Positions 43,953-52,551 of a stretch of DNA of 64,000 nt are shown here, piece by piece. Location: assembly GCA_038146925.1 (NCBI GenBank), contig JAYQSP010000004.1:200031-264030 (forward strand), given 5' to 3'. Both the position numbers and the translations under genes were made by a program. Numbering within the stretch: the stretch's first letter is position 1; each line of letters starts with the position of its first letter. Source of the stretch: UBA830 sp038146925. GTDB taxonomy: Bacteria; Pseudomonadota; Alphaproteobacteria; MPNO01; UBA830. The notes below the pieces were generated by a model. The model saw nothing but the letters and a program-made list of their open reading frames with translations, was not told the origin of the DNA and ran no database searches.

Positions 43953-45164
43953 TTATGCGGCGGCCCGGATTGCAAGGCGAGCCCATATTTCCTGCAAAGA
44001 GTTAACCAAATGGGCCATATCGTCGTCGGAATGCAGCGGGCCGGGCGTCAAACGCAGCCGTTCCGTGCCTTTCGGCACGGTCGGATAGTTAATCGGCTGC
44101 ACGTAGATGTGATGCCGGTCCATCAGTTCGTCGGTCACCTGTTTGCACAGAACCGGGTCGCCGACCAGTACCGGCACGATATGCGATTCCGATTCCATAA
44201 CCGGCAGATCGGCCTCGCGCAGCAACCGTTTTAGCGTGGCCGCCCGTTCCTGCTGCTGTTCGCGTTCGACGCTGCTGGTCTTGAGATGACGGACGCTCGC
44301 CAGCGCCCCGGCGGCAACGGCCGGCGGCAGGGCAGTGGTGAAGATGAAACCCGACGCGTAGGAGCGGACGAAGTCGATCATCGCGGCGGACCCCGCGATA
44401 TAACCGCCGATGACGCCGAAAGCCTTGGCCAGCGTGCCCTGGATCACGGTAACCCGGTCCATCGCGCCGTCGCGTTCCGCGACGCCGGCGCCGCGCGGCC
44501 CGTACATGCCGACCGCGTGCACTTCGTCGAGATAGGTCATGGCGTTGTACTTGTCGGCGAGATCGCAAATGGCGTTGATCGGCGAGATGTCGCCGTCCAT
44601 GGAATAGACGGATTCGAACACGATCACCTTGGGCCGCTCGATGTCGATCGCCTCCAGCTTGGCCTCCAGGTCGTCGAGATCGTTATGCGCGAAAACGACT
44701 TTTTCGGTCATGCTGTGGCGGATGCCGGCGATCATCGAGGCGTGGTTGTCGGCGTCCGAGACCAGTACGCAGTCGGGAATCTGGGCGCCGATGGTCGACA
44801 GCGCCGCCTCGTTCGCGACATAACCGGACGTGAAGACAAGCGCCGCTTCCGTGCCGTGGAGATCGGCGAGTTCTTCTTCCAGCAGTACGTGATAATGGGT
44901 CGTGCCTGAAATGTTGCGCGTGCCGCCGGCGCCCGCGCCGACCTTGTCGATTGCTTCTTTCATGGCGGCGCAAACGATCTCGTTCTGTCCCATACCGAGA
45001 TAGTCGTTCGAGCACCACACGGTCACCTCTTCGATTCCGTTGGCGGTATGGCTCGTCGCCTTCGGAAAGTCTCCGACCTGCCGTTCCAGATCGGCAAAAA
45101 CCCGATAGCGACCCTCGCCTTTCAGGTCGGAAATCCGGTCGGAAAAAAACTGTTCGTAGTTCAT
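43953..45164 (-). CDS. hemA: 5-aminolevulinate synthase
   Basis: 403 residues from ATG 45164 (GAGAGGG upstream; the frame is open 11 codons further). PLP enzyme condensing glycine with succinyl-CoA, the C4 route to tetrapyrroles that marks alphaproteobacteria. Typical blocks are MNYEQFFSDRISDLKGEGRYRVF, NDYLGMGQ, GAGAGGTRNISGTTHYHVLLE, YLDEVHAVGMYG and the PLP Lys in GTLAKAFGVIGGY. A perfect palindrome lies 39-52 bases upstream of the start. Confidence 0.96.
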   Translation of the reverse strand: MNYEQFFSDRISDLKGEGRYRVFADLERQVGDFPKATSHTANGIEEVTVWCSNDYLGMGQNEIVCAAMKEAIDKVGAGAGGTRNISGTTHYHVLLEEELADLHGTEAALVFTSGYVANEAALSTIGAQIPDCVLVSDADNHASMIAGIRHSMTEKVVFAHNDLDDLEAKLEAIDIERPKVIVFESVYSMDGDISPINAICDLADKYNAMTYLDEVHAVGMYGPRGAGVAERDGAMDRVTVIQGTLAKAFGVIGGYIAGSAAMIDFVRSYASGFIFTTALPPAVAAGALASVRHLKTSSVEREQQQERAATLKRLLREADLPVMESESHIVPVLVGDPVLCKQVTDELMDRHHIYVQPINYPTVPKGTERLRLTPGPLHSDDDMAHLVNSLQEIWARLAIRAAA

Positions 45165-45202
45165 AGACGGCCCTCTCTGCAGGACTTGGATCGGCAACCC
45201 GA

Positions 45203-45216
45203 TTTCGTTAACGAAA
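45203..45216. promoter_or_regulatory. 14-bp perfect palindrome upstream of hemA
   Basis: TTTCGTTAACGAAA, a perfect palindrome 39 bases before the hemA ATG in an AT-rich promoter region. It is a candidate operator. The sequence does not match the FNR/FixK consensus (TTGAT-n4-ATCAA), so a different regulator is implied. Confidence 0.5.
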
Positions 45217-45338
45217 ATTCACCTGAGATGGTTAAACAATAGTAAAGGACGGCCCGAATGCAAACACGCGAACGGCGAGGATCATCCCCAATATCGCGTA
45301 TTGAGCCGAAATGTCGCGGGTTTGGAGCGGAATCGGGA

Positions 45339-46772
45339 TCAATTTCCGGCGAAAACCCCTGTGGCGGCCGCGTCGGCCGTTTCCGCGAGCGCATCGGCAA
45401 ACCTGTCGAACATGTCGTTGACCTCCGAGTCCGAAATCACCGGGGGCGGCGAGAACGCTACCCGGTCGCCCATAGCACGGAGGATCAGCCCCCTTTTCTG
45501 CGCCCGGCCGACCAGCCAGGGGCCGACGGCCGCCGCAGGGTCGAACGGCGTTTTCGTGTCCTTGTCGGCGACGATTTCCACCGCGCCGACCAGCCCCAGC
45601 CCCATGGTTTCGCCTATCAGCGGATGATCGGCAAAGCCATACAGGCGCGCTAGGAACGTTCCGCTGCGTTCCTTCACGCGGCCGATAAGGTCAATTTCTT
45701 CGTAGATCTTCAGCGTCTCCACGGCAACTGCGGCCGGGACCGGGTGTCCGGAATAAGTGAATCCGTGGCCAAAAACGCCGACCTCCGCGGTCTTCGGCGC
45801 GATGGCGTCGAACACGCGGTCGTTTACCATCACCGCGGAAATGGGCAGGTATCCGGAGGTCAGCGCCTTGGCGCAGGTCAGGATATCCGGCTTGAGACCG
45901 AGGGTCTGGCTGCCCCACATCTCGCCGGTGCGCCCGAACCCGCAGATCACCTCGTCGGCGACGAACAGGACGTCGTGCTTCTTCAGTACCGCCTGGATTT
46001 TCTCGAAATAGGTCGCCGGCGGTACGATGACGCCGCCCGCGCCCATGACGGGTTCCGCGAAAAATGCGGCGACGGTGTCCGGCCCTTCCTCTTCGATCAG
46101 CCGGTTCAGGTTATCCGCGCAGCGGGTCGCGAAGCCTTCCTCGGTCTCGCCGTCTTCGCCGTAGCGGTAGAAATGCGGCATGTCGGTGTGCAGGAACCCG
46201 TCCAATGGCAGGTCGAAGGCGGCATGATTGACGGGCACGCCGGTGATGCTGGCCGCCGCGATCGTCACGCCGTGATACGCCTTGAAGCGGCTGATGATTT
46301 TCTTCTTCTGCGGCCGGCCCAGCGCATTGTTGAGGTACCAGATCATTTTCACCGCCGTGTCGGCGGCTTCCGATCCGGAGTTGCAGAAAAAGACTTTCGC
46401 CATCGGTACCGGCGCCAGCGCCAGCAGGCGTTCGGCAAGTTCGATCTGCGGCGGGTGACTTTTCTGGCTGAAGCCATGATAGAAAGGCAGTTCGCGCATC
46501 TGCCGGGCGGCAGCCTCCGCCAGGCGATCCTCGCCGAAGCCGAGCGACGCACACCACAGCCCCGACATCCCTTCGAGGTATTTCTCGCCGTCTTCGTCCC
46601 AGACATAGACGCCATCGCCCCGGGTGACGACCAGCGGGCCGTCTTCCCGGTTGGCAATGGCGTTGGTGTAAGGATGGAAAACCGCATCGGCGTCGCGGCG
46701 GCTCAGCGAATTCGCGCCGGCCGGGGCGGTGCCGCCGGATATTCCGTCTGGTTTTCCGTCGGGGGCATTCAT
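45339..46772 (-). CDS. Class III (omega) aminotransferase
   Basis: 477-residue PLP-dependent class III aminotransferase, intact paralogue of the broken gene at 20894-22291. Marks are YLEGMSGLWCASLGFGEDRL, FFCNSGSEAADTAVKMIWYLNNALG, YHGVTIAAASITG, DEVICGFGRTGEMWG and the PLP-lysine region LTCAKALTSGYLPISAVMV. It transaminates an omega-amino acid, amine or polyamine with pyruvate as usual acceptor. Substrate unknown. It lies between hemA and moaA, all on the minus strand but with gaps. Confidence 0.93.
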   Translation of the reverse strand: MNAPDGKPDGISGGTAPAGANSLSRRDADAVFHPYTNAIANREDGPLVVTRGDGVYVWDEDGEKYLEGMSGLWCASLGFGEDRLAEAAARQMRELPFYHGFSQKSHPPQIELAERLLALAPVPMAKVFFCNSGSEAADTAVKMIWYLNNALGRPQKKKIISRFKAYHGVTIAAASITGVPVNHAAFDLPLDGFLHTDMPHFYRYGEDGETEEGFATRCADNLNRLIEEEGPDTVAAFFAEPVMGAGGVIVPPATYFEKIQAVLKKHDVLFVADEVICGFGRTGEMWGSQTLGLKPDILTCAKALTSGYLPISAVMVNDRVFDAIAPKTAEVGVFGHGFTYSGHPVPAAVAVETLKIYEEIDLIGRVKERSGTFLARLYGFADHPLIGETMGLGLVGAVEIVADKDTKTPFDPAAAVGPWLVGRAQKRGLILRAMGDRVAFSPPPVISDSEVNDMFDRFADALAETADAAATGVFAGN

Positions 46773-46807
46773 GGCGGATCTCCGTCAGCGGCAATCCGGA
46801 GAGTATA

Positions 46808-47830
46808 TCACCCGCCGGTGACGCTCATATGCCTGGATACGGCGGGGGCCGCGCGGCGCCGGTCGATGATGAAATCATGCCCCTTTGGCTTGCGGGCGAT
46901 GGCGTCGTCGATGGCAGACATCAGCAGATCGTCGTCGCCGGTACGCAGCGGCGCCCGCAGGTCGGCGGCATCCTCCTGGCCAAGACACATGAACAGCGTG
47001 CCGGTACAGGTAAGCCGCACCCGGTTGCAGTCTTCGCAGAAATTGTGCGTCATCGGGGTGATGAAACCGATGCGTCCGCCGGTTTCCTCCACGCGGACGT
47101 AGCGCGCAGGCCCGCCGGTGCTGTCCGGGATGTCGGTCAGCGTCCAGCGCTTTTTCAGTTCTGCCCGCACCATCGACAACGGCCAGTACTGGTCGAGCCG
47201 CATATCGCCGCCGATCTCGCCCAGGGGCATCACCTCTATAAAGGTCAGGTCGAACCCGCGCTCGCCGCACCAGGCCACCATATCGTGGATTTCGTCGTCG
47301 TTGACGCCTTTAAGCGCTACAGCGTTGATCTTGATGCGGTGCCCTGCGTCGACGGCGGCGTCGACTCCGCCCAGAACTTTATCCAGCTTGCCCCAGCGGG
47401 TGATTTTTTCGAATTTGTCCGGGTCCAGCGTGTCGATCGACACGTTGATGCGCCGGACGCCCGCGTCGTAAAGGCCGGTGGCGTGGCGTTCCAGCTGGCT
47501 GGCGTTCGTGGTCAGGGTCAGCTCTTCCAGCGCGCCGGTATCGAGATGCCGGCCGAGGCGGTCGAACAGCCACATGATGTCCCGCCGTACCAGCGGTTCG
47601 CCGCCGGAAATCCGAAGTTTCCGGACCCCGCGCGTCACGAAGGCACTGCACAGCCGGTCGAGTTCTTCCAGGCTCAGCACGTCAGCCTTCGGCAGAAAGG
47701 TCATGTTCTCCGCCATGCAGTATACGCAGCGAAAATCACAGCGGTCCGTCACCGACACCCGCAAATAGCTGACATGCCGGTCGTAAGGGTCTATCAGCGG
47801 TTTTTCCGCAGTTTTCAGGTCTGTGTTCAT
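46808..47830 (-). CDS. moaA: GTP 3',8-cyclase MoaA (molybdenum cofactor biosynthesis)
   Basis: 340-residue radical-SAM enzyme that starts molybdopterin synthesis from GTP. The radical-SAM cluster site is DRCDFRCVYCMAE, the SAM motif RISGGEPLVRRD, the second cluster is bound by MTHNFCEDCNRVRLTCTGTL, and the protein ends in Gly-Gly as required for activity. A moaC gene is not in the window. It would support the molybdoenzymes at 12-16 and 24-26 kb. Confidence 0.96.
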   Translation of the reverse strand: MNTDLKTAEKPLIDPYDRHVSYLRVSVTDRCDFRCVYCMAENMTFLPKADVLSLEELDRLCSAFVTRGVRKLRISGGEPLVRRDIMWLFDRLGRHLDTGALEELTLTTNASQLERHATGLYDAGVRRINVSIDTLDPDKFEKITRWGKLDKVLGGVDAAVDAGHRIKINAVALKGVNDDEIHDMVAWCGERGFDLTFIEVMPLGEIGGDMRLDQYWPLSMVRAELKKRWTLTDIPDSTGGPARYVRVEETGGRIGFITPMTHNFCEDCNRVRLTCTGTLFMCLGQEDAADLRAPLRTGDDDLLMSAIDDAIARKPKGHDFIIDRRRAAPAVSRHMSVTGG

Positions 47831-47944
47831 CCGTTTGGGCGTCCCGTGCCAGCGTTGTCGCCGAACGCGTTATTCACGAGTGAATATAACGCTTTCGGGG
47901 CGAAAGGAAAGGCGGCGACCGCTTGCCGCCAGTGCTGCGAATTT

Positions 47945-49495
47945 TCAGGAAGACCGGGCGTTGAGCAGCCGGAGAGTAAAACGCGATCCCTGTCCCGGCG
48001 CGCTGTCGACGAACACGTCGCCGCCCATCATGCGTGCCAGCTGGCGCGAAATTGTCAGGCCCAGGCCGGTGCCTTCGCGCGGCGTCGTCATGACCCCGGC
48101 GCCCACCTGGTGGAAACTCTCGAAAATGCTGTCCTGCTGATTCTGAGGAATGCCCACGCCGGTATCCCACACGGTGATGTCGACGAATTCGCCCCGTTCC
48201 ATTTTTACGTCGATGCCGACGCTGCCGCCCTGTTCGGTGAACTTCACCGCGTTGTTCAGCAGATTGACCAGAATCTGGCGCGTCCTGTCGGGGTCGGCTT
48301 CCGCCATGATGCCCGCCGGACACGTGACCGCACCGATATCAATATGGGTCGCTTCCGCGCGCACCGCGATGTAGCTCCGCGCCTGCGATAACAGGGAAGC
48401 GATATCGATTGTCTGCGGGTACAGCTTCAAACTGCGCGATTCCAGATGAACCGCGTCGAGAATATCGTTGATGATGTGCAGCAGATGATAGGCGGCGCCT
48501 TTGATATCGCGGAAATAGCTGAGGTAGTGTTCGTCCAGCTCACCGAACATCTTGCGTTCGGAAATTTCAGAAAACCCGATAATGGCATTGAGAGGCGTGC
48601 GGAGCTCGTGGCTCATCTTGCCGAGGAATTCGGTTTTCGCGGTAACCGCCATGCGCGCTTCGTCCAGCGCAAAGTCCAGCTGAACGTTGCGGTCGCGCAG
48701 TTCCTGAAGGCTGCTTTCCAGTTCGCGTTGCGAACGCCGGGCGCTCTGGATGGCATCGTGTTCGTTGGTCACATCCGAGCCGGTGCCGCGATAGCCGGCG
48801 AATTCGCCCGTCGCGTCGTCGTGGATCGGCACGCCGCTGAGCGATATGCGGCGCACACGGTTGCGATTATCGGCGATCAGAAAAATGCGCCCGCGGAAAG
48901 ACGACCGTGTCTCCATCAGGTCGGGTTTGCCGCGCAGCTCGTCGCTCGAATCCTCGAACACGCCCAGCGAGAAGATATTGCGGCCAATCAGAGATCCCGG
49001 CGGCGTTTCCAGGGTTTCGGAAATGCGCGTGGAAACGTATGTCAGGTTCAGATCGACGTCGGTTTCCCACACCCAGTCGGACGCCGACCGGATGATGTCC
49101 TGAAAGCGGGATTCGGTCCGCGCCGCCTCGATCACCGCCTCGGCTTCGAGGGTCACATCGGTATAGATACCGGCGTAGCCGGTATCGATCCCGTCTTCCA
49201 CCGTGCGGACGTGGAAAGAACGGTAATGCCGGACCTCGGTCCCGGTGTTAACGGTCTGGCGAAGCTTGATTTCGTTCACGCCTTTTTCGAGATGGCGGAA
49301 CACGCCGAGCAGTTCTTCCGGCGCGTCGATATCGCCGCTTGCGTTGCGCTCGACGCCAAAACCGTGTTTCAGAAACTGTTCGAATTCCGGACTTATCAGG
49401 GTGAATCTTCCCTGCCGGTCCGCGATGTACATCGGCGGCATCCGGTTGAGCAGGCTTTTCGGAAACAGGACTTCGGGCGACGGCGCAATATTCAA
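47945..49495 (-). CDS. Soluble PAS-domain sensor histidine kinase
   Basis: 516 residues with no membrane helix. PAS regions are at about 15-120 (PPMYIADRQGRFTLISPEFEQFL) and 135-250 (SASDWVWETDVDLNLTYVSTR; YRGTGSDVTNE), a short coiled coil near 250-285, HisKA with the phospho-His in GKMSHELRTPLNAIIGFSE, and HATPase_c with NLLNNAVKFTEQGG, DTGVGIPQNQ and GTGLGLTISRQLARMMGG. No response regulator is adjacent. The start is a TTG (49495) exactly at the boundary with the AT-rich block, so the native promoter and possibly the first codons may be missing. A phospho-relay with the HPt protein at 11094 is speculative. Confidence 0.9.
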   Translation of the reverse strand: MNIAPSPEVLFPKSLLNRMPPMYIADRQGRFTLISPEFEQFLKHGFGVERNASGDIDAPEELLGVFRHLEKGVNEIKLRQTVNTGTEVRHYRSFHVRTVEDGIDTGYAGIYTDVTLEAEAVIEAARTESRFQDIIRSASDWVWETDVDLNLTYVSTRISETLETPPGSLIGRNIFSLGVFEDSSDELRGKPDLMETRSSFRGRIFLIADNRNRVRRISLSGVPIHDDATGEFAGYRGTGSDVTNEHDAIQSARRSQRELESSLQELRDRNVQLDFALDEARMAVTAKTEFLGKMSHELRTPLNAIIGFSEISERKMFGELDEHYLSYFRDIKGAAYHLLHIINDILDAVHLESRSLKLYPQTIDIASLLSQARSYIAVRAEATHIDIGAVTCPAGIMAEADPDRTRQILVNLLNNAVKFTEQGGSVGIDVKMERGEFVDITVWDTGVGIPQNQQDSIFESFHQVGAGVMTTPREGTGLGLTISRQLARMMGGDVFVDSAPGQGSRFTLRLLNARSS

Positions 49496-50742
49496 AAAGT
49501 TCTTTCGCCTGTTTGAACCGCGACCACTACTGGCATGCCGGCAAGAAGCTTAATGTCGTTTGATAAATTATTTGGTAAATCAATAAAGTGTAATCTAGCT
49601 AAATAATAGTTAAATCCGGTTTGAGGATCTGATTGACCATCAGCTGAAATATAACTGACAACGCCCATACGAGTGGGGGTTTTACCTGCCTTTACGCTTG
49701 TAAAACGGATTTCAGCCTCATCATTGACACCAATTCGATCAATTTCAAATGAAGGGATTTGAGCTCGATTAAAAATGACGTTGCTTTAGGTATTAAGTCA
49801 TAATATCGGACGCAGGGGAGTGATAACCTCGCCAATAGCTTTTCTTGTAATCCCCATCACATAACCAGGGTGGGGCGCCTTTATAATTGTGTCATTTATT
49901 TGATTATTGACAATCAATACTTCTCTTCAAGCTCATTAAGACTTGTTTCCACCTCATTACGCTCAGAAATCACTTTTTCAAGTCTCTTTTGCATAAAAGA
50001 AAGTAATTTGCAAATCCGTACCCGTTATTTTCTCCCTCGCTTCATTTGCTAATGCCTCTGACTCCAGCAATATCCGAAAGAACTTCACTTTTATAGCGCT
50101 CCAACTCCCTCAAACGTTTACGACTTACTAACTGTTTAGATACCAATGGTTTTAATTCACTTATTTCTTGGTCAATTGAAGATAATACAGTATTTTTTGA
50201 CTCAACGACCCTCAATCTTCCCTTTAATTGTTTGTGAGTTGATTTTTTTGAGCGTCATACAGAGCAATTTCTTGAAAGTAATTTTTACGTCTTTCATCTA
50301 AAAGAGACTGTTCTGAGAGAATATTGGTTGATGAATAATCAGGAGGTAATAACGAGTCTGTTTGGCTCAAGATTGGATTCAATTTCTGCTCTGCTAACAA
50401 CCTAGCTGATTTAGCCTCCATGGCAGCAATTTGAGAGTACAAAATTTCACGTTGCGATAGGAAAAGTCGCTTATCTAACTCTACAAGAGGTTGATCTTTT
50501 TCAACATAATCCCCTTCACGAACCATCAGTCTAACTAGAGAACCACCATTAGGATGTTGAATAATTTGGTTTGGAATATGAGTAATCAACTTACCTGAAG
50601 CAATAACAGCTCCATTTATCTGAGCTGTTAAAGACCAAAAAATGAACCCACCAAGCAGTATAAATACTATAGCGCTAGAAATGTATTTAAATCGATTTGT
50701 GCTTAATTCAAAATCAACATATCCTTGGGCAAACAAATTCAA
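49492..50742 (-). pseudogene. Type I secretion adaptor (HlyD/PrtE-like), frameshifted and 3'-truncated
   Basis: Remnant of a membrane-fusion protein of type I secretion. Readable pieces are the N-terminus from 50742 with one membrane helix (YISSAIVFILLGGFIFWSL), the lipoyl half NGGSLVRLMVREGDYVEKDQ and coiled-coil DERRKNYFQEIALYDAQKN. After a shift near 50222 comes LKPLVSKQLVSRKRLRELER, and after further shifts the end AGMPVVVAVQTGERTF, which is followed by TGA at 49492. Family members continue with a last helix (LSYLLKPL-type), absent here. Reading frames change several times between 49500 and 50220. Very AT-rich relative to the flanks. Confidence 0.8.
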
Positions 50743-50780
50743 TCAGGACTTTGTTATTAAATAGCGGCATAAATCAAAAA

Positions 50781-52473
50781 TTAATGTGAATCCGCTGAGG
50801 CCATACGCGCAAGTATTTGTTCGGCATCGCCCCATTGGGCTAATTTTCCATTTTTCATGATCAGTATCTTATCTACGTGCTGTATCACTGAAGGCATATG
50901 AGAAATTAGAAATATCGTAATCCCGGCTCTTTTTTAGCGTTTTTGATGGCATTTATTAATGCCACCTCACCTTCATTATCAGTGTTAGCATTAGGTTCAT
51001 CTAGGACAATTACAGCAGGCTTTCCATACATAGCTCTAGCCAACCCAATGCGTTGCTTTTGGCCACCGGAGAGATTAATACCATTTGGTCCCTAATGGCG
51101 TGTCGTACCCCTGCGGAAGTGATTGAATCAACTCTTTGCACACCTGAGGCTTTCGCAGTATCAATGACCATTTCAGAATTCATCTCACCGAACCTAGCAA
51201 TATTTTGTGCTACGGTCCCTTGGTAGAAACTCATCTCTTGAGATAGATACCCCAAGTACGGACCCAATTCTTCACTATCCCAGTTTTTTACATCTTCTCC
51301 ATCTATACGAACAACGCCTGGAGTTGGGCGTTATCAGCCCTAGAATTAGTTTTCCTAAGGTGGTTTTACCTGCACCACTTGGTCCAATAATACCTACAAC
51401 GCAGCCCTCTTCTACACGAAGTGATAAAGCCTCTATTAAATTAGGGCCACCCATCTGAGGTGAATAGTTCACATCTTGCAGATCTATTTTTCCTAGAGGC
51501 TTGGAGTGTTTTTTATTCTTTCCGTAACCACTTCTGAGTTATCGAGTTTACGCAGACGTTTAAATTGTTGCCTAGCATTCACAAACTGCTTCCATGCACC
51601 TATGGATTGATCAATCGGAGCTAAAGCACGTCCCAGTAGAATAGATCCCGCATTCATTACTCCTGGACTGATCTCTTGATGAATAGCTAGATAAGCGCCC
51701 AACCCCAAAACAAGAGATTGGATAGTCAAACGGAATGTTTTCGTAATAGCCTGAATAGAACCCGCACGCAGACTTGCAATGTGTTGGAGTGTATAAGCGA
51801 TATTGATTTCTTTTTGCCACAAATAATAAAGGTTTTTCTTCATCCCCATGGCATGAACAGAATCTGGATGTGAGAGTTGATGTATTAGTTTATTCCAGCT
51901 TTGGCCGGAAGCATTATTCGACTCGGTAAGTAATTCATTGGTTCGAGCTTCGCTAAGCGCTGTTAGTGCCAAAAGCACCATAGCGCTGAGGATACCTACC
52001 ATGCCGAAGTATGGATGGAATAGCCACATAACCCAGATATAAATTGAGTCCAAGGAATATCAAAAATGCGAAGGCTGCATGGCTTGATAAGAACTGCTTA
52101 ACGCCGTTTAGGTCCTTCAATGGCTGAGCATTATTAACACTACCATTAGTTAATTGAGCTTCCTCTTGGCTATGCATAAACATAGAAAACGCTGTTTTTT
52201 TCTCTAAATTGGCGCTCAGGGCAATCAAGATTCGGGAACGCGCCCACTCTAATCCCCATTGCAAAAAAGAAGAAACACCATCAAAAGAGTTAAAACCATT
52301 AGTGTTTCAATACTACTGCTAGCAACGACACGATCAAAAACTTGAAGCATGTATATCGCAGGCACCAACATCAAAATGTTGACAATGCCACTAATGCCGC
52401 CAACAAAAATAAAGCTACTTTTATAGCTAATTAAAACACTCTGGATGCTTTGTTTATTTTGAATTGGCGGCAT
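50781..52473 (-). pseudogene. Type I secretion ABC transporter (PrtD-like), multiply frameshifted
   Basis: ABC exporter with fused membrane and ATPase domains, now in at least five frame pieces. Start ATG 52473 gives the PrtD-type opening GIVNILMLVPAIYMLQVFDRV. Other pieces give membrane segments (ILSAMVLLALTALSEAR, RAGSIQAITKTFRL), Walker A GIIGPSGAGKTTLGKLILGL, signature NLSGGQKQRIGLARAM and Walker B VIVLDEPNANTDNEGE. The end is ILARMASADSH. It would power export of the upstream RTX protease. Because the conserved motifs are intact at protein level, decay is recent or the indels are sequencing errors. Confidence 0.85.
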
Positions 52474-52551
52474 ATCAAATTTAATTGCTTATGGACTATA
52501 TCCAATTTTTAACAAAAGAGCTGGCATTTGTTTGATTAATAATAGATAATA

